From Nosema muscidifuracis (taxonomy: Eukaryota > Microsporidia > Nosematidae), in the NCBI GenBank assembly GCA_028335825.1, contig JAIOKI010000001.1, positions 434,001-498,000 of the forward strand: DNA of 64,000 bases, written 5' to 3'. The notes under the pieces are model-generated. The model worked only from the letters and a program-made list of their open reading frames with translations. It did not search any database and was not told the DNA's origin. A program made the position numbers and the translations under genes. Positions 37,568 to 49,614 of this stretch are shown here, piece by piece; position 1 is the first letter of the stretch, and the number at the start of each line of letters is the position of its first letter.

Positions 37568-38490
37568 CTAATTTTTACTATTATTAAGATCAGCTTAATA
37601 CTAGAAATAATCAATTGACGCACCAGATTTTCGCTAATTATTTTATTTTTAATAAATATAAATTCTTTTTTTCTGACTGAAAAAGACTTTGATTTATTAA
37701 CAGTAAACTGTATAATGTTAATTAACTAGGGACTAAAATATTTAGAAAAAATTAAAAGATGATGTGTCATCTGATAACAGTAACTTCTAAAATAATCTCT
37801 ATATAACAAATAATTTACTTTATAATTATATTTCGCATTAATTAATTTTTAAATATTTTATGGAATAATCCAATAATTTTTTTTAATATAACAGCATATT
37901 ATTATAAAAAATATATATTATTTTATCATCTATATATAATAGATACACAAAATGTAATTTTATAATTTAAGAATTAAAAATACTTCTTTAAAAAAACACT
38001 AGGTTAATTCTAATTAAAGATTTCAAAAAAAGGCTAAATTGTAATCAGTGAATATTTGAAAATAAAGAGTGTTTATATTTACATTAGCAACTGTTAAAAA
38101 TTAATTATATTTATTTCAATAAATATGTATAAAAAGCAAAATCAATCTATCAATTTATATTAAAATTAAACACAATAAAATGTTTGTATTTAAGAACGAT
38201 CAATTGACTCATTAAATTCTAAAACAATTTCCTTATATAAATATAGAATTTTGTTAATAAATATATATCTAAAATTGATAATAATACACTTAATATTTTT
38301 TAATTATTTTTTATTTAAATTTAAAATTTAATCTAAGCGTGTTTCAATTTTTTATATTAAATTAAAATTTAATTTAATTGTATACAATTTTTTAGATAAA
38401 TTGAAAACAAATGGTTTGTTTATTGAAATAAACACATCTTAAGTGAAATTTGTTTTTTTTATTAACTATAAAAATAAAATTTAAATTATA
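37568..38490. other. Intergenic, no gene seen
   Basis: A+T-rich spacer leading to the CCCC start signal of the next gene. Confidence 0.4.
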
Positions 38491-38494
38491 CCCC

Positions 38495-39121
38495 ATGATT
38501 TTAATATTGATCTTACAGCTATTGATTAAAGCTACATCATTTGAAGATATAGGATATTTTCAAATTGGTTTGATGGCATATATACATGAAGATAAAGATT
38601 TAGAAACTCTCAGTTTGAATGCTATTATTAAAAAAGGTAGGGACATGTCTAAAGATACTCTTTTTCCACCAATGGATCCAATGCTTGCTAATCTTAAATG
38701 TGTGAATTTATTAAAGTTTTTTGCTATACATAATTTATCAGATATGGATGAAGAACTTAAGACAAGATTTGATGAATATGATGCAATATATATGTTTAAC
38801 AAAATAAAAAAAATGTATAAACTGCAAAAAATTATTGAATCTAAACTTTCAGATCTTTGTGAACCCTCTGATCCCTTTAAATGTAAATATCCTGAAGGGT
38901 CAAATCAAGACAGAATTTTGAAGTCTGAAATAGGAGACAATGAATACGAAGATATTTTGAAAGATTTTCCTTCAACCAATTCTGATTGTTTTTCTTTTGA
39001 TGAATTACGTTTCATTTTTTCCACCAATAAATACAGAATGCAAGATTTAGCGATTCTCTCTGCAATAAAAATGAGTAATAGTGATGAGGAGCCTAATACT
39101 GCTGAGTGTTCTCTGTTATAG
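38495..39121 (+). CDS. Secreted or luminal protein, unknown
   Basis: CCCC abuts the ATG at 38495 (38491-38494), giving 208 residues rather than the longer frame open upstream. There is a signal peptide (MILILILQLLIKATS). The mature chain is mostly helical and acidic, with cysteines in LKCVNLLKFF, LCEPSDPFKCKYPEG, SDCFSFDEL and the C-terminal AECSLL. No transmembrane span or known domain is recognised. It stands alone, with gene-free DNA on both sides. Confidence 0.75.
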   Translation: MILILILQLLIKATSFEDIGYFQIGLMAYIHEDKDLETLSLNAIIKKGRDMSKDTLFPPMDPMLANLKCVNLLKFFAIHNLSDMDEELKTRFDEYDAIYMFNKIKKMYKLQKIIESKLSDLCEPSDPFKCKYPEGSNQDRILKSEIGDNEYEDILKDFPSTNSDCFSFDELRFIFSTNKYRMQDLAILSAIKMSNSDEEPNTAECSLL

Positions 39122-39872
39122 ATAATTTATTTTGTTAATAAATTCATTTGTTTAAAATGACAGATTTATTTAAGCTCTAAATTTAATTTATCATTTTTTC
39201 AGTTTAAAGTTTGAGATTTTGATAATCTATAAAAAATATTCAATTAATATCACAATTTACTTTTAAATTCATATGTATTATTGTCAACAATTTATTCATA
39301 CAAGAATCAATAAAAAACCTTTTTTTTGTAATGAATGTGATAAAATAGCATAATTTATTATAACCATTTTAAAAATTAATTATAATAAACAAATTTTTAT
39401 TAATATTTTATAAGATTATTTTTTATTGTTGTGGTTATTAATAAGAAAAAAAAACATTTATTATATGTCTTAAAAATAAAAATAGGCTGCCTGTAAAAAA
39501 CTATATCATCTTAAATTAGTGAGATAAAATATATAATAAAGATATATCTTGTTAAAATAAAATAATTAAAAAATATAAAATAATTTTAATTAATAAATTG
39601 ATATAATAAATCATTTTGAATAACTTTTTTTAATAGGTTATACAAAAAAATATCTTTTATCCCATGAATATACTATTAATATACAAAGCCGAATATTTTA
39701 AGATTTGTTACTGTTAATTGTTTTATTTATATTCATTTCAGAAATCCTAAAAAACTGGGGTTCTTTTTATAAAATTTTTAAAATGTCAACGATTATTTCT
39801 ACTGTATTAGGTTTTTGAAAGATTTTACACCAAGTTAATTTAAGACTTAGTATTTATAATAAAAAAATTTAT
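39122..39872. other. Intergenic, no gene seen
   Basis: Convergent spacer between the gene ending at 39121 and the minus-strand gene ending at 39873; A+T rich, without arrays. Confidence 0.4.
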
Positions 39873-40676
39873 TTATAAATTTCCCGTAATTGTACTTTTC
39901 GTTTCATATAATAGATATAGTAGTAATCCAAAAATCATTATGGTTTCTATTTCTGTTACGATATACTTAACATCATACGATTTTTCTTTATCAATTTTCA
40001 TGTATACTAAATATATTACAGAAAATATTGATAGTAATCCAAATAAACATGTTGAAATTTTGTAAAAAAGCTTCTTGTTATCTAATTTTCGATATAAAAT
40101 ATAATCTATAAAATATACAATCAACTTTATTCTCGAATAAAAGAAAAAATTACAAAGTAAACCATATCTCAGATACAAAAAGTTTATAACCATGATTTTT
40201 AGTGTCATTATGTATTTTAAATTAACTATACTTTTGCTTAATATAGTCAGCATTATACATGTATAATCACATGAATATCTTCTATTATGTTGGTGATAAG
40301 ATTCTGCTATTAAAGATCTTGTACCAAATGATAGGTACAAAAAAGATATCACATTAAGTGCAGAAAAGATTGCTCTACTTATATGAAATCCATAAATCAT
40401 GTATAATAAAAAATGTACAAACAAAAATCTAATCTTTAAGAAATATATCTGAATAATACAATGCATCATTTTATTATAGTAGAAATTACAGAATAAAGAA
40501 AAATCGTATATCAATAATAAGTTTGTATAAATCGTTGTAAATATTTCACTAGAATAGAATCTAGGATGATTATGTGTAATCAAACAACCATCGAACAAAT
40601 TTTTAATAATATATAATTGAGTTAAGATTGTCAATGTATGAATTATAAAGTAAAATATAAAATTTCTTCTGATCAT
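39873..40676 (-). CDS. Polytopic membrane protein, unknown
   Basis: This 267-residue protein has about seven hydrophobic segments rich in Phe, Tyr, Ile and Leu, with short basic loops (SYHQHNRRYSCDY near 126-138, YRKLDNKK near 198-205). CC two bases before the ATG is a weak form of the start motif. It lacks the HGSIP landmark of the family at 10.6-15.8 kb, so I treat it as separate. No transporter signature is recognised. Confidence 0.7.
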   Translation of the reverse strand: MIRRNFIFYFIIHTLTILTQLYIIKNLFDGCLITHNHPRFYSSEIFTTIYTNLLLIYDFSLFCNFYYNKMMHCIIQIYFLKIRFLFVHFLLYMIYGFHISRAIFSALNVISFLYLSFGTRSLIAESYHQHNRRYSCDYTCIMLTILSKSIVNLKYIMTLKIMVINFLYLRYGLLCNFFFYSRIKLIVYFIDYILYRKLDNKKLFYKISTCLFGLLSIFSVIYLVYMKIDKEKSYDVKYIVTEIETIMIFGLLLYLLYETKSTITGNL

Positions 40677-40680
40677 AAGG

Positions 40681-41911
40681 TTAAAATCTATTTTTTATTT
40701 TTTTTAACGAATATCATTTGTTTGTTTGATTAAATAAACTATCATTAAATTATTTAAAAATAATAAAAAAATAATTTTGTTGTTAAGTTAAGAGTAAAAT
40801 CTTAATAAAACAATTTAATTAAAATTTAAATTCAATTCAATTATTTTAATGAATTGTTATCATTTTTACTATATATGATTTTATAATATTTATTTAATAA
40901 GTTTGCGATTATGATTTATTGAAAAACGATTTTATCTTATAAGAGAGGTATTTAGTAAATTTTAAGCTATAATATCATAAGATTAGATTAAATTTACTAA
41001 CCTCCAAATTTTTATTTTACAAACAAAACATTTAAAGATAAATTAATAATTGTGATTAATGATTAACAATTAAACATACAAAATTGAAAAATATAATAAA
41101 CAATATTTTTTATTTCTTCATTATACATTTTTGTTATATATTATTTAAAGTTGTGTTATACCTAAACAAATAATTTTTTTATAAAAATTTAATTATTAAA
41201 AAATAAAAAATAATTAATTGAACTATTTTAAAATATTCTTTTTTTTCAACCAATTTTTATATGATTAACTAGAAATTTTTATTATTAACGTCAATAAATG
41301 AAAAATATTGATTTTTAATAATTTTATAATTAATATAAAGTTTTTTATTTCCAATTTATTTCAATATAACCTTAGTTTTTGTATGAAATAGTTTTATAAT
41401 TTCTTATATATATTTATTGTAGTCCTTCAATTAAAAAAATAATAGTTAATTTAACTGAATCATTTACTAAAAATTCCATAATTAAATTTTTAATTCATAT
41501 AAAATATAGTGTTTGAGAAAAAAAATAAATAAGAATTCAAATTAAATATGAAAATATTAAAAAGAATATAAATTTACAAATATCTTTTTAGATGATAATT
41601 TTAAATATTTTTTTACAAAAAATCGATTTTGTCTACTATAAATTGAAATCTACTTTAATTACACATATTCTAAATGTAGGAGTATTTTTTATTTTTTAAC
41701 TATCTCAATCTATTTTTTTAACTAACCTTATAACAATTATTAGAATATATAAAATACTATTTAGATATTTTAAAAACCTTAAAAGAGATATCTCTATAAA
41801 AAATACATATTTAATATTGAATCATACTATTTATTAAACTGCCAGATGAATTAATAAGTAAATATATTATTATCTAATACAAAAAAATAAAAAAGTAAGT
41901 TAAAATCGAAT
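40681..41911. other. 1.2 kb intergenic, no gene seen
   Basis: A+T-rich throughout; no supported frame, array or islet. Confidence 0.4.
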
Positions 41912-43414
41912 TTAATCTTTTATTTTATCAAATAAAAATTCTTTTTGGATTTTCAATATCGACTTTTCTAATTCTATTGTCAATAATTTATCAACTGATA
42001 TTTCTGACATATTTAATCTAGTTAAATATTCATATATGTTTATTAATGGAGGAAAGAATACTAAATCTTGTACTTTGAAGTTATCTGGTAATTTAATATA
42101 TGATCTTAATCCAACTATAAATTCATTTAAAAATGTACTGTCATCACATATCTCTAAAAATAGTATTACTATTATATGATAGTATAAAGGAGTATTATAA
42201 AAATATCTTAGGTTTTTTAATACTCTATGATATATCATATTATCTATCAAATATTCATTAAAAACAAAATTTAAATGATTATAATGTCTTTCTGAATTAT
42301 AATAAATTACCCAATTTAACTGATATTCTTCAAGTATTCCCATACTAAATAATAAATAAATTAAAAGAATATTTTTCTTAAGTAATCTTTTTAACAATAC
42401 TTCATAACATTCTACAGCATTCATTATTCTTAATATCAAATTCATATGTATTTTATCTAATTTATGAATAAATTCAAAATATTTCGAAATATAGGAAAAC
42501 ACACTATCTATATCATTATTATATATTTCCATATTATTGATTACTAAACAATCTTCTTTCTTCAAAAGATAAAACTCTCTTGTAAAAAGATTTTTTTCAT
42601 ATTTTAAAATTCCAGTTTCTCTAAAGATCTTATTATTACATAAAAATGTTTGCAAATATTTTTCTGAGAATCTAAAGTGGTCTTCAGAAATATTTGATGA
42701 TAAATTTAAATTTGTTTCAATAAAATTAACTATTGAAACAGTTAATTTGTTTTTAAAATTTCCTGATAATTTTATTTTAGAAACTTCTTCATTATAAATT
42801 TCTTTTAGATCGACAGTAAAAAATAAAGTTTTAGATTTATCAATTTTAATACAGATTTCCACATTAGATCTTTGTAAATTAAATTTTATGTTATTTCTGT
42901 AATCTAAAAAATTATCATAAATTAATGAATTTTGAGTAATTTTAGTATTATAATTCAAATTTTTAATATCATCCCAATTATTTGTGATAAATTTATTTTC
43001 ATGATTATCTTTGTCTATTAAAATATTCAAAACTTCTATAAATTTTAAAACAAACTTATCTATTTCATAAATCATTATCTCATTTTTTATGTATAGATAT
43101 GATGATGTATCTTGAAAATTATATAATTCGTAGATAATGTCTATAATAAGTTCATCTTTAAGTTTTAAATCTGTATTAATGTATGAAGAAATATACAAAA
43201 TTACTTCATTTGTTTTTCCTTCAGATTTTTTGTAACGTTCAATTTTAATTTTATCTTTTTGTATATCTATTATGTGTAAAACATTATCATTTGATCTATC
43301 ATAAGAGATATAGTCATATGAACGTATCTTTTGTTGTATACAATCACTCAACTGTTCATATAATGTTTTAGATTCTTGAGTAGATATTAATAAGATAAGT
43401 AGGTTAAAAATCAT
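41912..43414 (-). CDS. Large secreted protein (secreted family A, member 2)
   Basis: This 500-residue protein has a signal peptide (MIFNLLILLISTQES). It is free of repeats and largely helical. Landmarks shared with the 601-residue protein and the interrupted gene at 48685-50309 are an early KLKDELIIDIIYELYNF block (about 84-100), NISEDHFRFSEKYLQTF (about 242-258), LLIYLLFSMGILEEYQLNWV then IYYNS (about 349-373), and YNTPLYYHIIVILFLEICDD (about 405-424). The sense strand shows GGG, not CCC, just before the ATG. No known domain is recognised; it is probably secreted into the host cell or spore wall. Confidence 0.78.
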   Translation of the reverse strand: MIFNLLILLISTQESKTLYEQLSDCIQQKIRSYDYISYDRSNDNVLHIIDIQKDKIKIERYKKSEGKTNEVILYISSYINTDLKLKDELIIDIIYELYNFQDTSSYLYIKNEIMIYEIDKFVLKFIEVLNILIDKDNHENKFITNNWDDIKNLNYNTKITQNSLIYDNFLDYRNNIKFNLQRSNVEICIKIDKSKTLFFTVDLKEIYNEEVSKIKLSGNFKNKLTVSIVNFIETNLNLSSNISEDHFRFSEKYLQTFLCNNKIFRETGILKYEKNLFTREFYLLKKEDCLVINNMEIYNNDIDSVFSYISKYFEFIHKLDKIHMNLILRIMNAVECYEVLLKRLLKKNILLIYLLFSMGILEEYQLNWVIYYNSERHYNHLNFVFNEYLIDNMIYHRVLKNLRYFYNTPLYYHIIVILFLEICDDSTFLNEFIVGLRSYIKLPDNFKVQDLVFFPPLINIYEYLTRLNMSEISVDKLLTIELEKSILKIQKEFLFDKIKD

Positions 43415-43418
43415 ACCC

Positions 43419-44832
43419 TAAATAAAAAAAATATTTTAAGTATAAATTTTTTAACAATTAGTGTTCTTAATCATTACAAAAGAAATTTGTTTATTCTTCA
43501 CAAATTACAAAATTTAATACATGGTTTCTAAATTAATTTTTTGATACATTCATATGATTATTCTATGACTTATTTTCTTTATAAATGATTAATTTTTTTT
43601 AATTATCTTTTATTTATTTATCTTTCTAAAAATTTTAAACAGATGATTTTTTTGTAAAAGTTAAAAATTACGATTTTAATTATTTATAAATTAATAATTA
43701 GAGAATAAATTTAAAGTAATTTACTTTTGACTAAACTAATACAAAAATAATTGAGTGAATAAAAACTTATTGCTTCGGATTAACACCTTTTTTTTAACTG
43801 AGATCTTTAAATAAATTTTTTCTTTTTTAATTGAAATAAATTTTTTTTGTAAACATCATAGATTTTAAGATATTATTTTTTATAAGTTAACATTTTTTTG
43901 ATTTATTAAAAGATTTAAAAATTATTGATAAAAAGTAGAATATCATTTATAACTAAATATTTTATAATTTCTATGTCAATCTATGATAAATAGCTCAAGT
44001 AAGGGCTGTTTACTAAATTATTAATAAACAACGTCACGATATTGAAATATAAATAAGAATAAAACATAGTTTTATAGATTTGCATTTTATATAAGTTAGT
44101 ATATTTTTTTTCAAATTAAATACAAAAATCTTAAGATCATTCAGTTAAGTTATGTGCGCAAAAGAAATTTTCATGTTAAGTGAGTAGCTCAATACTTAAT
44201 TTAAGTTTATTTTTTTTAAATAATCTTAAAAAAATATTTAAATAAAAGATAATTACAAAAGAAAGACAAAACTTTAAGCTAATTAAAACATAATTGTTAT
44301 TTAATAATTTATAATTAATAACTAAATATTAATTATTATTTATACTTTTTAATTTAACAGTAATTAAATCAAATGAATTTATCTATGAAAATTTAAGTTT
44401 CCTAATCTTAATAATTATTTTATTATTTAATACAATTTTGTCTAATTCCAAACATTTTTTTGGTCTTCACTATGTCATTTTTTATTTTATAATGTAAATA
44501 TGTTTGATAAATATTTAAAACTAATTTATTATTCAATAAACATAATTTTATATTTTTTACAATAAATAGAAATTGTAATGTTCTTAATTTTTTCTTAGTC
44601 ATTTCAATCGTAATTGTTGATATTTTTAAAAATTTATAAAAAGAACCCTAGTTTTTTAGGATGTCTGACACTAACAAAAATAAAACTATTAACAAATATA
44701 ATATTTAAGAACTAGTGATTTTATTTTAGTCGTTAATAAATACCACTATTGGTCTAATTATTTATATTGCAGTTTGTTTATGATAAATTTTAAATTAATT
44801 TTTCTATAACTATAGAACTACAAAATCATTAA
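43419..44832. other. 1.4 kb intergenic, no gene seen
   Basis: A+T-rich, with long T and A runs; no supported feature. Confidence 0.4.
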
Positions 44833-46167
44833 TTAAAGTATTTTATTGTCTTCCAATATCTTTATTACACCTTGAATTATCATGTTTGACATAAATTTAA
44901 TTGCTATACTGTTGAAGTAACGGTTATCAAATAATTTAATGAATACTTTGTAGTAATTAATTGGTTGATTTTCATCTATCAAATTTAGAAATATTCCATG
45001 AATTTCAATATTTTCTCTTAATGAATCTTTTGATTTTGTTTTATAATATTTTAAAAATACTGTTGAAAAATTTGTCTTTTTTCTTTTAAAAATATCTTTT
45101 AAATCTAAAACCAACTTAGGATTTAAACATGCAACCAAATATGATAATCTGTCTATTAAAAAATACTTATATTTATCTTTTAAATAAACTTTACCTTTTC
45201 TATAATACATTATTATATGAAATAAAAGTCTAATTAAACAATTAATATTTTTTTTCCTTGTAATAATGTCAAATAGACATTTGTAGAGTATAATTTTGTC
45301 TAAAGAATCTTTAAAAATATTTATACTTTCTATTATACATGAAATTATTGTCTCTTTAGATATTTTCTTTTCATTGATTTCTTGATAAACTTCTTCTGTT
45401 ATTTTATTCAATTTTGTGACATTTCTTTTAGTAAATAAATAAATAGATAAATTAAGATTTCTTTTGTATTTAATTATAATACTAGATAATTCTTCTTTTT
45501 GATCAAAGTATGCATAATTCCTTAGGTTTAATTTGCTAAAGTCGAATTCTTTTATAAATCTCAAATATTTAAATATTAGATCAATATTATCATAGATATC
45601 ATTAGAATTATAAAACCTTTCAACCTGAAATATGTTGGGTATAAACATATAATTCTTCAATATATCAAATAAGTTATCTTTATAAACTTCATAAGATTCA
45701 TGCTTATTGTTTATTAAATTCGATAAATATTTTAACTGTAATTTGATTTGTTCCATATCATTGTGAAATATAGATATAGTCTTATTAAACAAGAAAAAAT
45801 CATCTATTGGAAGAATTTTTGTGTTATCATGATTAGCAAGATTAACTGGTCCGTTCTCAAAAGATTGATTTGATTCATTTTGCAAAGTAACAGAATTTTG
45901 ATCTAATTTCGGATAAAGATTATCAATAAACGTATTTAAAGATAAATAATCTTCGTCAATTTTGTATCTTTCTAATAGCCCGTAGCGTATAACTGAATTA
46001 TTTTCATTATGATCTAGCTTATCAGTCATAAAATCAGATTCATCTAGAGATCCCAAATCAATAGGTATGTAATCTTTACTTGGAAGGATCTCTTTTATTA
46101 AACACATCTCATCAGAATAATTTTTAGTACTATTTATAATTAAAAAATATAGAGTTTTCAAAAACAT
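44833..46167 (-). CDS. Large secreted protein, unknown
   Basis: This 444-residue protein has an N-terminal hydrophobic signal (MFLKTLYFLIINS). The acidic, Asn-rich first third (about 20-115) is probably disordered, and the remainder is helical and Lys/Ile rich (KEFDFSKLNLRNYAYFDQKE, then IISCIIESINIFKDSLDKII). Its size, signal peptide and setting resemble the secreted family A genes on both sides, but I could not align its landmarks with theirs, so I keep it apart. CC before the ATG is a weak start motif. Confidence 0.72.
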   Translation of the reverse strand: MFLKTLYFLIINSTKNYSDEMCLIKEILPSKDYIPIDLGSLDESDFMTDKLDHNENNSVIRYGLLERYKIDEDYLSLNTFIDNLYPKLDQNSVTLQNESNQSFENGPVNLANHDNTKILPIDDFFLFNKTISIFHNDMEQIKLQLKYLSNLINNKHESYEVYKDNLFDILKNYMFIPNIFQVERFYNSNDIYDNIDLIFKYLRFIKEFDFSKLNLRNYAYFDQKEELSSIIIKYKRNLNLSIYLFTKRNVTKLNKITEEVYQEINEKKISKETIISCIIESINIFKDSLDKIILYKCLFDIITRKKNINCLIRLLFHIIMYYRKGKVYLKDKYKYFLIDRLSYLVACLNPKLVLDLKDIFKRKKTNFSTVFLKYYKTKSKDSLRENIEIHGIFLNLIDENQPINYYKVFIKLFDNRYFNSIAIKFMSNMIIQGVIKILEDNKIL

Positions 46168-47756
46168 TATGGATATAAAATATGCAAATTTATATAATTT
46201 TTTAATTAATCACTTAATTGAAATATATTAATTTCTTTCAATAATCAAATTCTCATAGCTAATAATTTATTAAATAAAACATTATAATGATACTTTTTTT
46301 ATACACGTAATTTAACTAAGATAAATAGAATAAATTTATTCAATTTTCATGTATTGTAGTGATCAAACAATTATTTGATTACTGATTAACTATTTTCAAA
46401 TACATTAATAATAAATTATAAATTTTATTATCTTTTATTAATCTATATAAAATGTAAGAGAATGTTTTTAATTAAATAATTATAATTGATAACAATTTAC
46501 AAAATAATATTCTTTATATAAATTAGGATGATATAATAACAAATTTACAATATGTATGGATGTAGATAAATTAGAAAACATAAACACAGAATATGATATC
46601 AAAAGTCGGAAAATAGCTCAATTAAAGATGGAATTTCATATGAGTGAAAGAAAGTATAAAATAATATTTTTGTAATTAGTAGCTTATTTAATGAACATAG
46701 AAGATGGTTAATTTATCATTTAAGTAAAAAAGTAATTTAAATATTATTTATGTAAATAAATATATTCATATTACATAAATCAGTAAAATTGTTAGAACTA
46801 TTTATTTAATAAACAAAATTTTTTCTATTCATCAACAATAAAACATATAAATAACTATTTAATAAATTTATGAATATTTTTGTAAATACTATCATTTTTA
46901 ATCTAAGTTATGTTCTTTGATTTATTTTCATTATAAAAAATAGTTACAATTAATTTTCATGCTATTTCGAAACTAAATTTATTTATTATAAATAATATTT
47001 TCAATATAGATTTTTCTTAAGTTGAATTCTAAAAATAAGCTTATATCATTGATTTGAACATTTAATTTATATTATCTTCGATGAAAAGAATTTTATTATT
47101 TGTATTATAAAATCTAAATTTCATAAAAAATAAAATTAGAAGATGAAACCCCATTGATAACAAAAATTCCAAGAGTTGCGAACTGAAGTGTATTTAAAAT
47201 AGATGATGACATAATCAAATTTCTTTAACAGATATGAAATGTATATGGAAACAGTAATGCAATCAATATTTTTAATATTAAAACGTCAATATATTACAAC
47301 ATGGATGATTTTAAACCCTTATAAATAAGGATGAAACGAAAAAATATGATTATACTTTTAAACTCTCTTCTAGTTTTAGCAAAGGCTTGACTAACAGATA
47401 TAATGTGATTTTTTAATTTAAGAACTGTAGAAGTAAAGAAAAGACATTAGAATGAACTGATATTAATCATTGAGAATCGATGTACAAAAAAAAGATGGGA
47501 ATTATATGTATGTAATGACGTGAGAAAGAGTTTTTACATACTTCTTGAACTATATAGAATTAAGATAGGTCTAGACGGATGTGTTCAATCCAAAGTGTTT
47601 AAAATGACTCTAGAAATATAAACATGGTCAGTTCAGAGGCTCAATCTCTGAGGACAACAAATATAGCAATTCAAATAATCGGATCCTATCAATTTGGAAT
47701 AGAAAACTCAAACATGAAGATACCCAATATTTTATTTATAATAAAATAATGAGACT
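46168..47756. pseudogene. Gene-poor region with scattered coding relics
   Basis: No intact long gene is seen. A 39-residue charged frame begins at 46556 (MDVDKLENINTEYDIKSRKI onward). From about 47150 to 47750 G+C rises and several short protein-like frames appear on the plus strand. One 56-codon open piece without a usable ATG (47451-47618) includes KKRWELYVCNDVRKSFYILL, which faintly resembles the Trp/Cys-rich N-terminal region of Merlin/IS1595-type DNA transposases. The identification is weak. Confidence 0.35.
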
Positions 47757-47933
47757 TTACTTTGTTTTAAAAGTGTTATGCCCACGGGGATAGGACCCGT
47801 TTTTAAAATAAGTTTCTAAAACATTATTTAATTTATGTTGTTGTTTACTATCATTCTGGTGACCTCTACTCTGCGCTGTATCTATTCCGGCGCGGGTCCC
47901 GTTTCTACTAATATTTAAATTGTTATAATTCAT
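47757..47933 (-). CDS. Candidate 58-residue protein in a G+C-rich islet
   Basis: A complete frame from ATG 47933 with GGGG three bases upstream (plus-strand CCCC 47937-47940). Codons such as CGC, GCC, GGT and CAG are unlike anything nearby. It reads MNYNNLNISRNGTRAGIDTA at the start and HKLNNVLETYFKNGSYPRGH near the end. The latter is reminiscent of homeodomain helix 1 (L-x-x-LE-x-x-F-x-x-N-x-YP), but no helix 3 follows, so it may be a truncated gene or coincidence. Inverted repeats (ACGGG/CCCGT at 47784-47800; GGACCCG at 47793 with CGGGTCC at 47893) also allow an RNA structure instead. Confidence 0.35.
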   Translation of the reverse strand: MNYNNLNISRNGTRAGIDTAQSRGHQNDSKQQHKLNNVLETYFKNGSYPRGHNTFKTK

Positions 47934-47940
47934 TTTCCCC

Positions 47941-48684
47941 TCTTTCTTTTTTTTTTAAAATTTTATATTTATTTAATTTTTTAAAAACACGGTTGTGGGA
48001 TCTTTAAAAATAAATAAAATTTTAAAATACTTGTCATAGCATGAGGCTATGACAAAAAGATAAGTTAAATATGTTCTAATATATATCTAGATATAAATCT
48101 TTTATAGTACATATATGTTTATTTATATCGTCAATAATTTATACTAAATATCAAAACCTATGATTATTTATATTTTTAAACAAAACTTAACATAAAATAT
48201 CTAAATGTCTATATTTATACTGACAAAGTGATACCATATTTTCAAAAATAGCATATTAATATCTTAATATCTCATTCTTATTATGATGTTGAACTTCTAA
48301 ACTATCTACTACTTAATTGTTAATAAATCTTAATAAAATAGATAAAGATCAATAATTTTGATTATTAATATGCTTGTTCAATATAGAATTTTATACTAAA
48401 AAATTACACTATCTAAACATTTATTCTATCTACTAAATTTACTTATTTGAAAGTGTTATATCATCAACCCACATTGTGTATTATTTATAAGACATATCAA
48501 AATTATTTAAAGGGTTAAAATTTTATAATAAAAAAAGATTACAATCATCTTATAATTATAGAGAGGTTAATCAATAAAAGAGATTATACATTCACAAAAT
48601 AAATTAAATTTAAGACTATTAATTACTATTAAATCAAAATTTATATGTATAGAGTTTAAAATATAAAATTAACGTTTTAATAAA
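47941..48684. other. Intergenic, no gene seen
   Basis: A+T-rich spacer downstream of the interrupted secreted gene; nothing supported. Confidence 0.4.
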
Positions 48685-49614
48685 TTATTCGTTGTTATCA
48701 CTCGTTAATATTTCTTCGTAAAATGTTTGAAGATATTTTTTCTCAAGATTATCCTCTGAGTATTTCAAGATCAAATCTTCATCAACTATTGATTTATCAC
48801 TTATCAATTGAGAAATAAATAGAATCATTCTAGAAGGATGATCTAAAATATATTTATGATTTCTGTAAATAGGTTTATAATAAACTTTCTCAATAAAAAT
48901 ATTTAACTTTGTCATTATTGAGTAATCTTTGTTATCTGATAAATTCATTTTTTCTTTCACAGAAGCAAGTGATAAAATCTGATTGAAATCTTTGAAAAAA
49001 TCTAATTCATCATTCGGATTACTTGCAATATCACATAATTCAAAATAGAGCAGAGTATTATATAAAGTGAATCTAATACTCTCATAATGAGAATTGATTT
49101 GATTAGTGATATCTTTAATATCAATATTAGCACTATTTTGATAATACAAATAATCCCTAAATTGAGATTTGGTAATTATAGCTAAACTATATAGAATGTT
49201 AATTAAAATTATTCCCCTTTTTGAATCTTTATTGTTCAATATATTTTTTAAGACTGTTATATATATTTCACTTCCTTTTAATGCATTCATTAGTCTATTT
49301 ATATCCAATAAAGTTAGCCTATCCATTCCAGTAACTATTGAATAATAATTTTTTATCCCTTCAAATTGATCTTTTGATATAGTTAAATATTCAAGATTTT
49401 TATCAACTGAAATTTCTTCATCATATAAATAACATATTGAATTCCAAATTATATTTTTTTCATTTATTTTCAAATCTATTTTTCTTGTTAACCTAATATT
49501 TTCTGATTCCATATTTGTTCTTTTAAAAATAAAGTTGCCAGTAGCTTTATCAATTATTTCCAAAATCAAACCTATTTTTAACAATTCAAAGTTGAAATTT
49601 TTAACAAATTTCAA
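48685..49614 (-). CDS. Secreted family A member 3, C-terminal part of a frame-interrupted gene
   Basis: This open frame (about 309 residues, no proper ATG at its start) is open upstream into the 49611-50309 frame, where it reads IISEEDADAFLKFVKNFNF. That matches NISEDHFRFSEKYLQTF of the 500-residue paralogue. Later landmarks also match: RLTLLDINRLMNALKGSEIY, IILINILYSLAIITKSQFRD then YYQNS, and YNTLLYFELCD. One frame change near a short T run separates it from the signal-peptide part. Host gene; assembly error and true mutation are both possible. Confidence 0.65.
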   Translation of the reverse strand: MKFVKNFNFELLKIGLILEIIDKATGNFIFKRTNMESENIRLTRKIDLKINEKNIIWNSICYLYDEEISVDKNLEYLTISKDQFEGIKNYYSIVTGMDRLTLLDINRLMNALKGSEIYITVLKNILNNKDSKRGIILINILYSLAIITKSQFRDYLYYQNSANIDIKDITNQINSHYESIRFTLYNTLLYFELCDIASNPNDELDFFKDFNQILSLASVKEKMNLSDNKDYSIMTKLNIFIEKVYYKPIYRNHKYILDHPSRMILFISQLISDKSIVDEDLILKYSEDNLEKKYLQTFYEEILTSDNNE

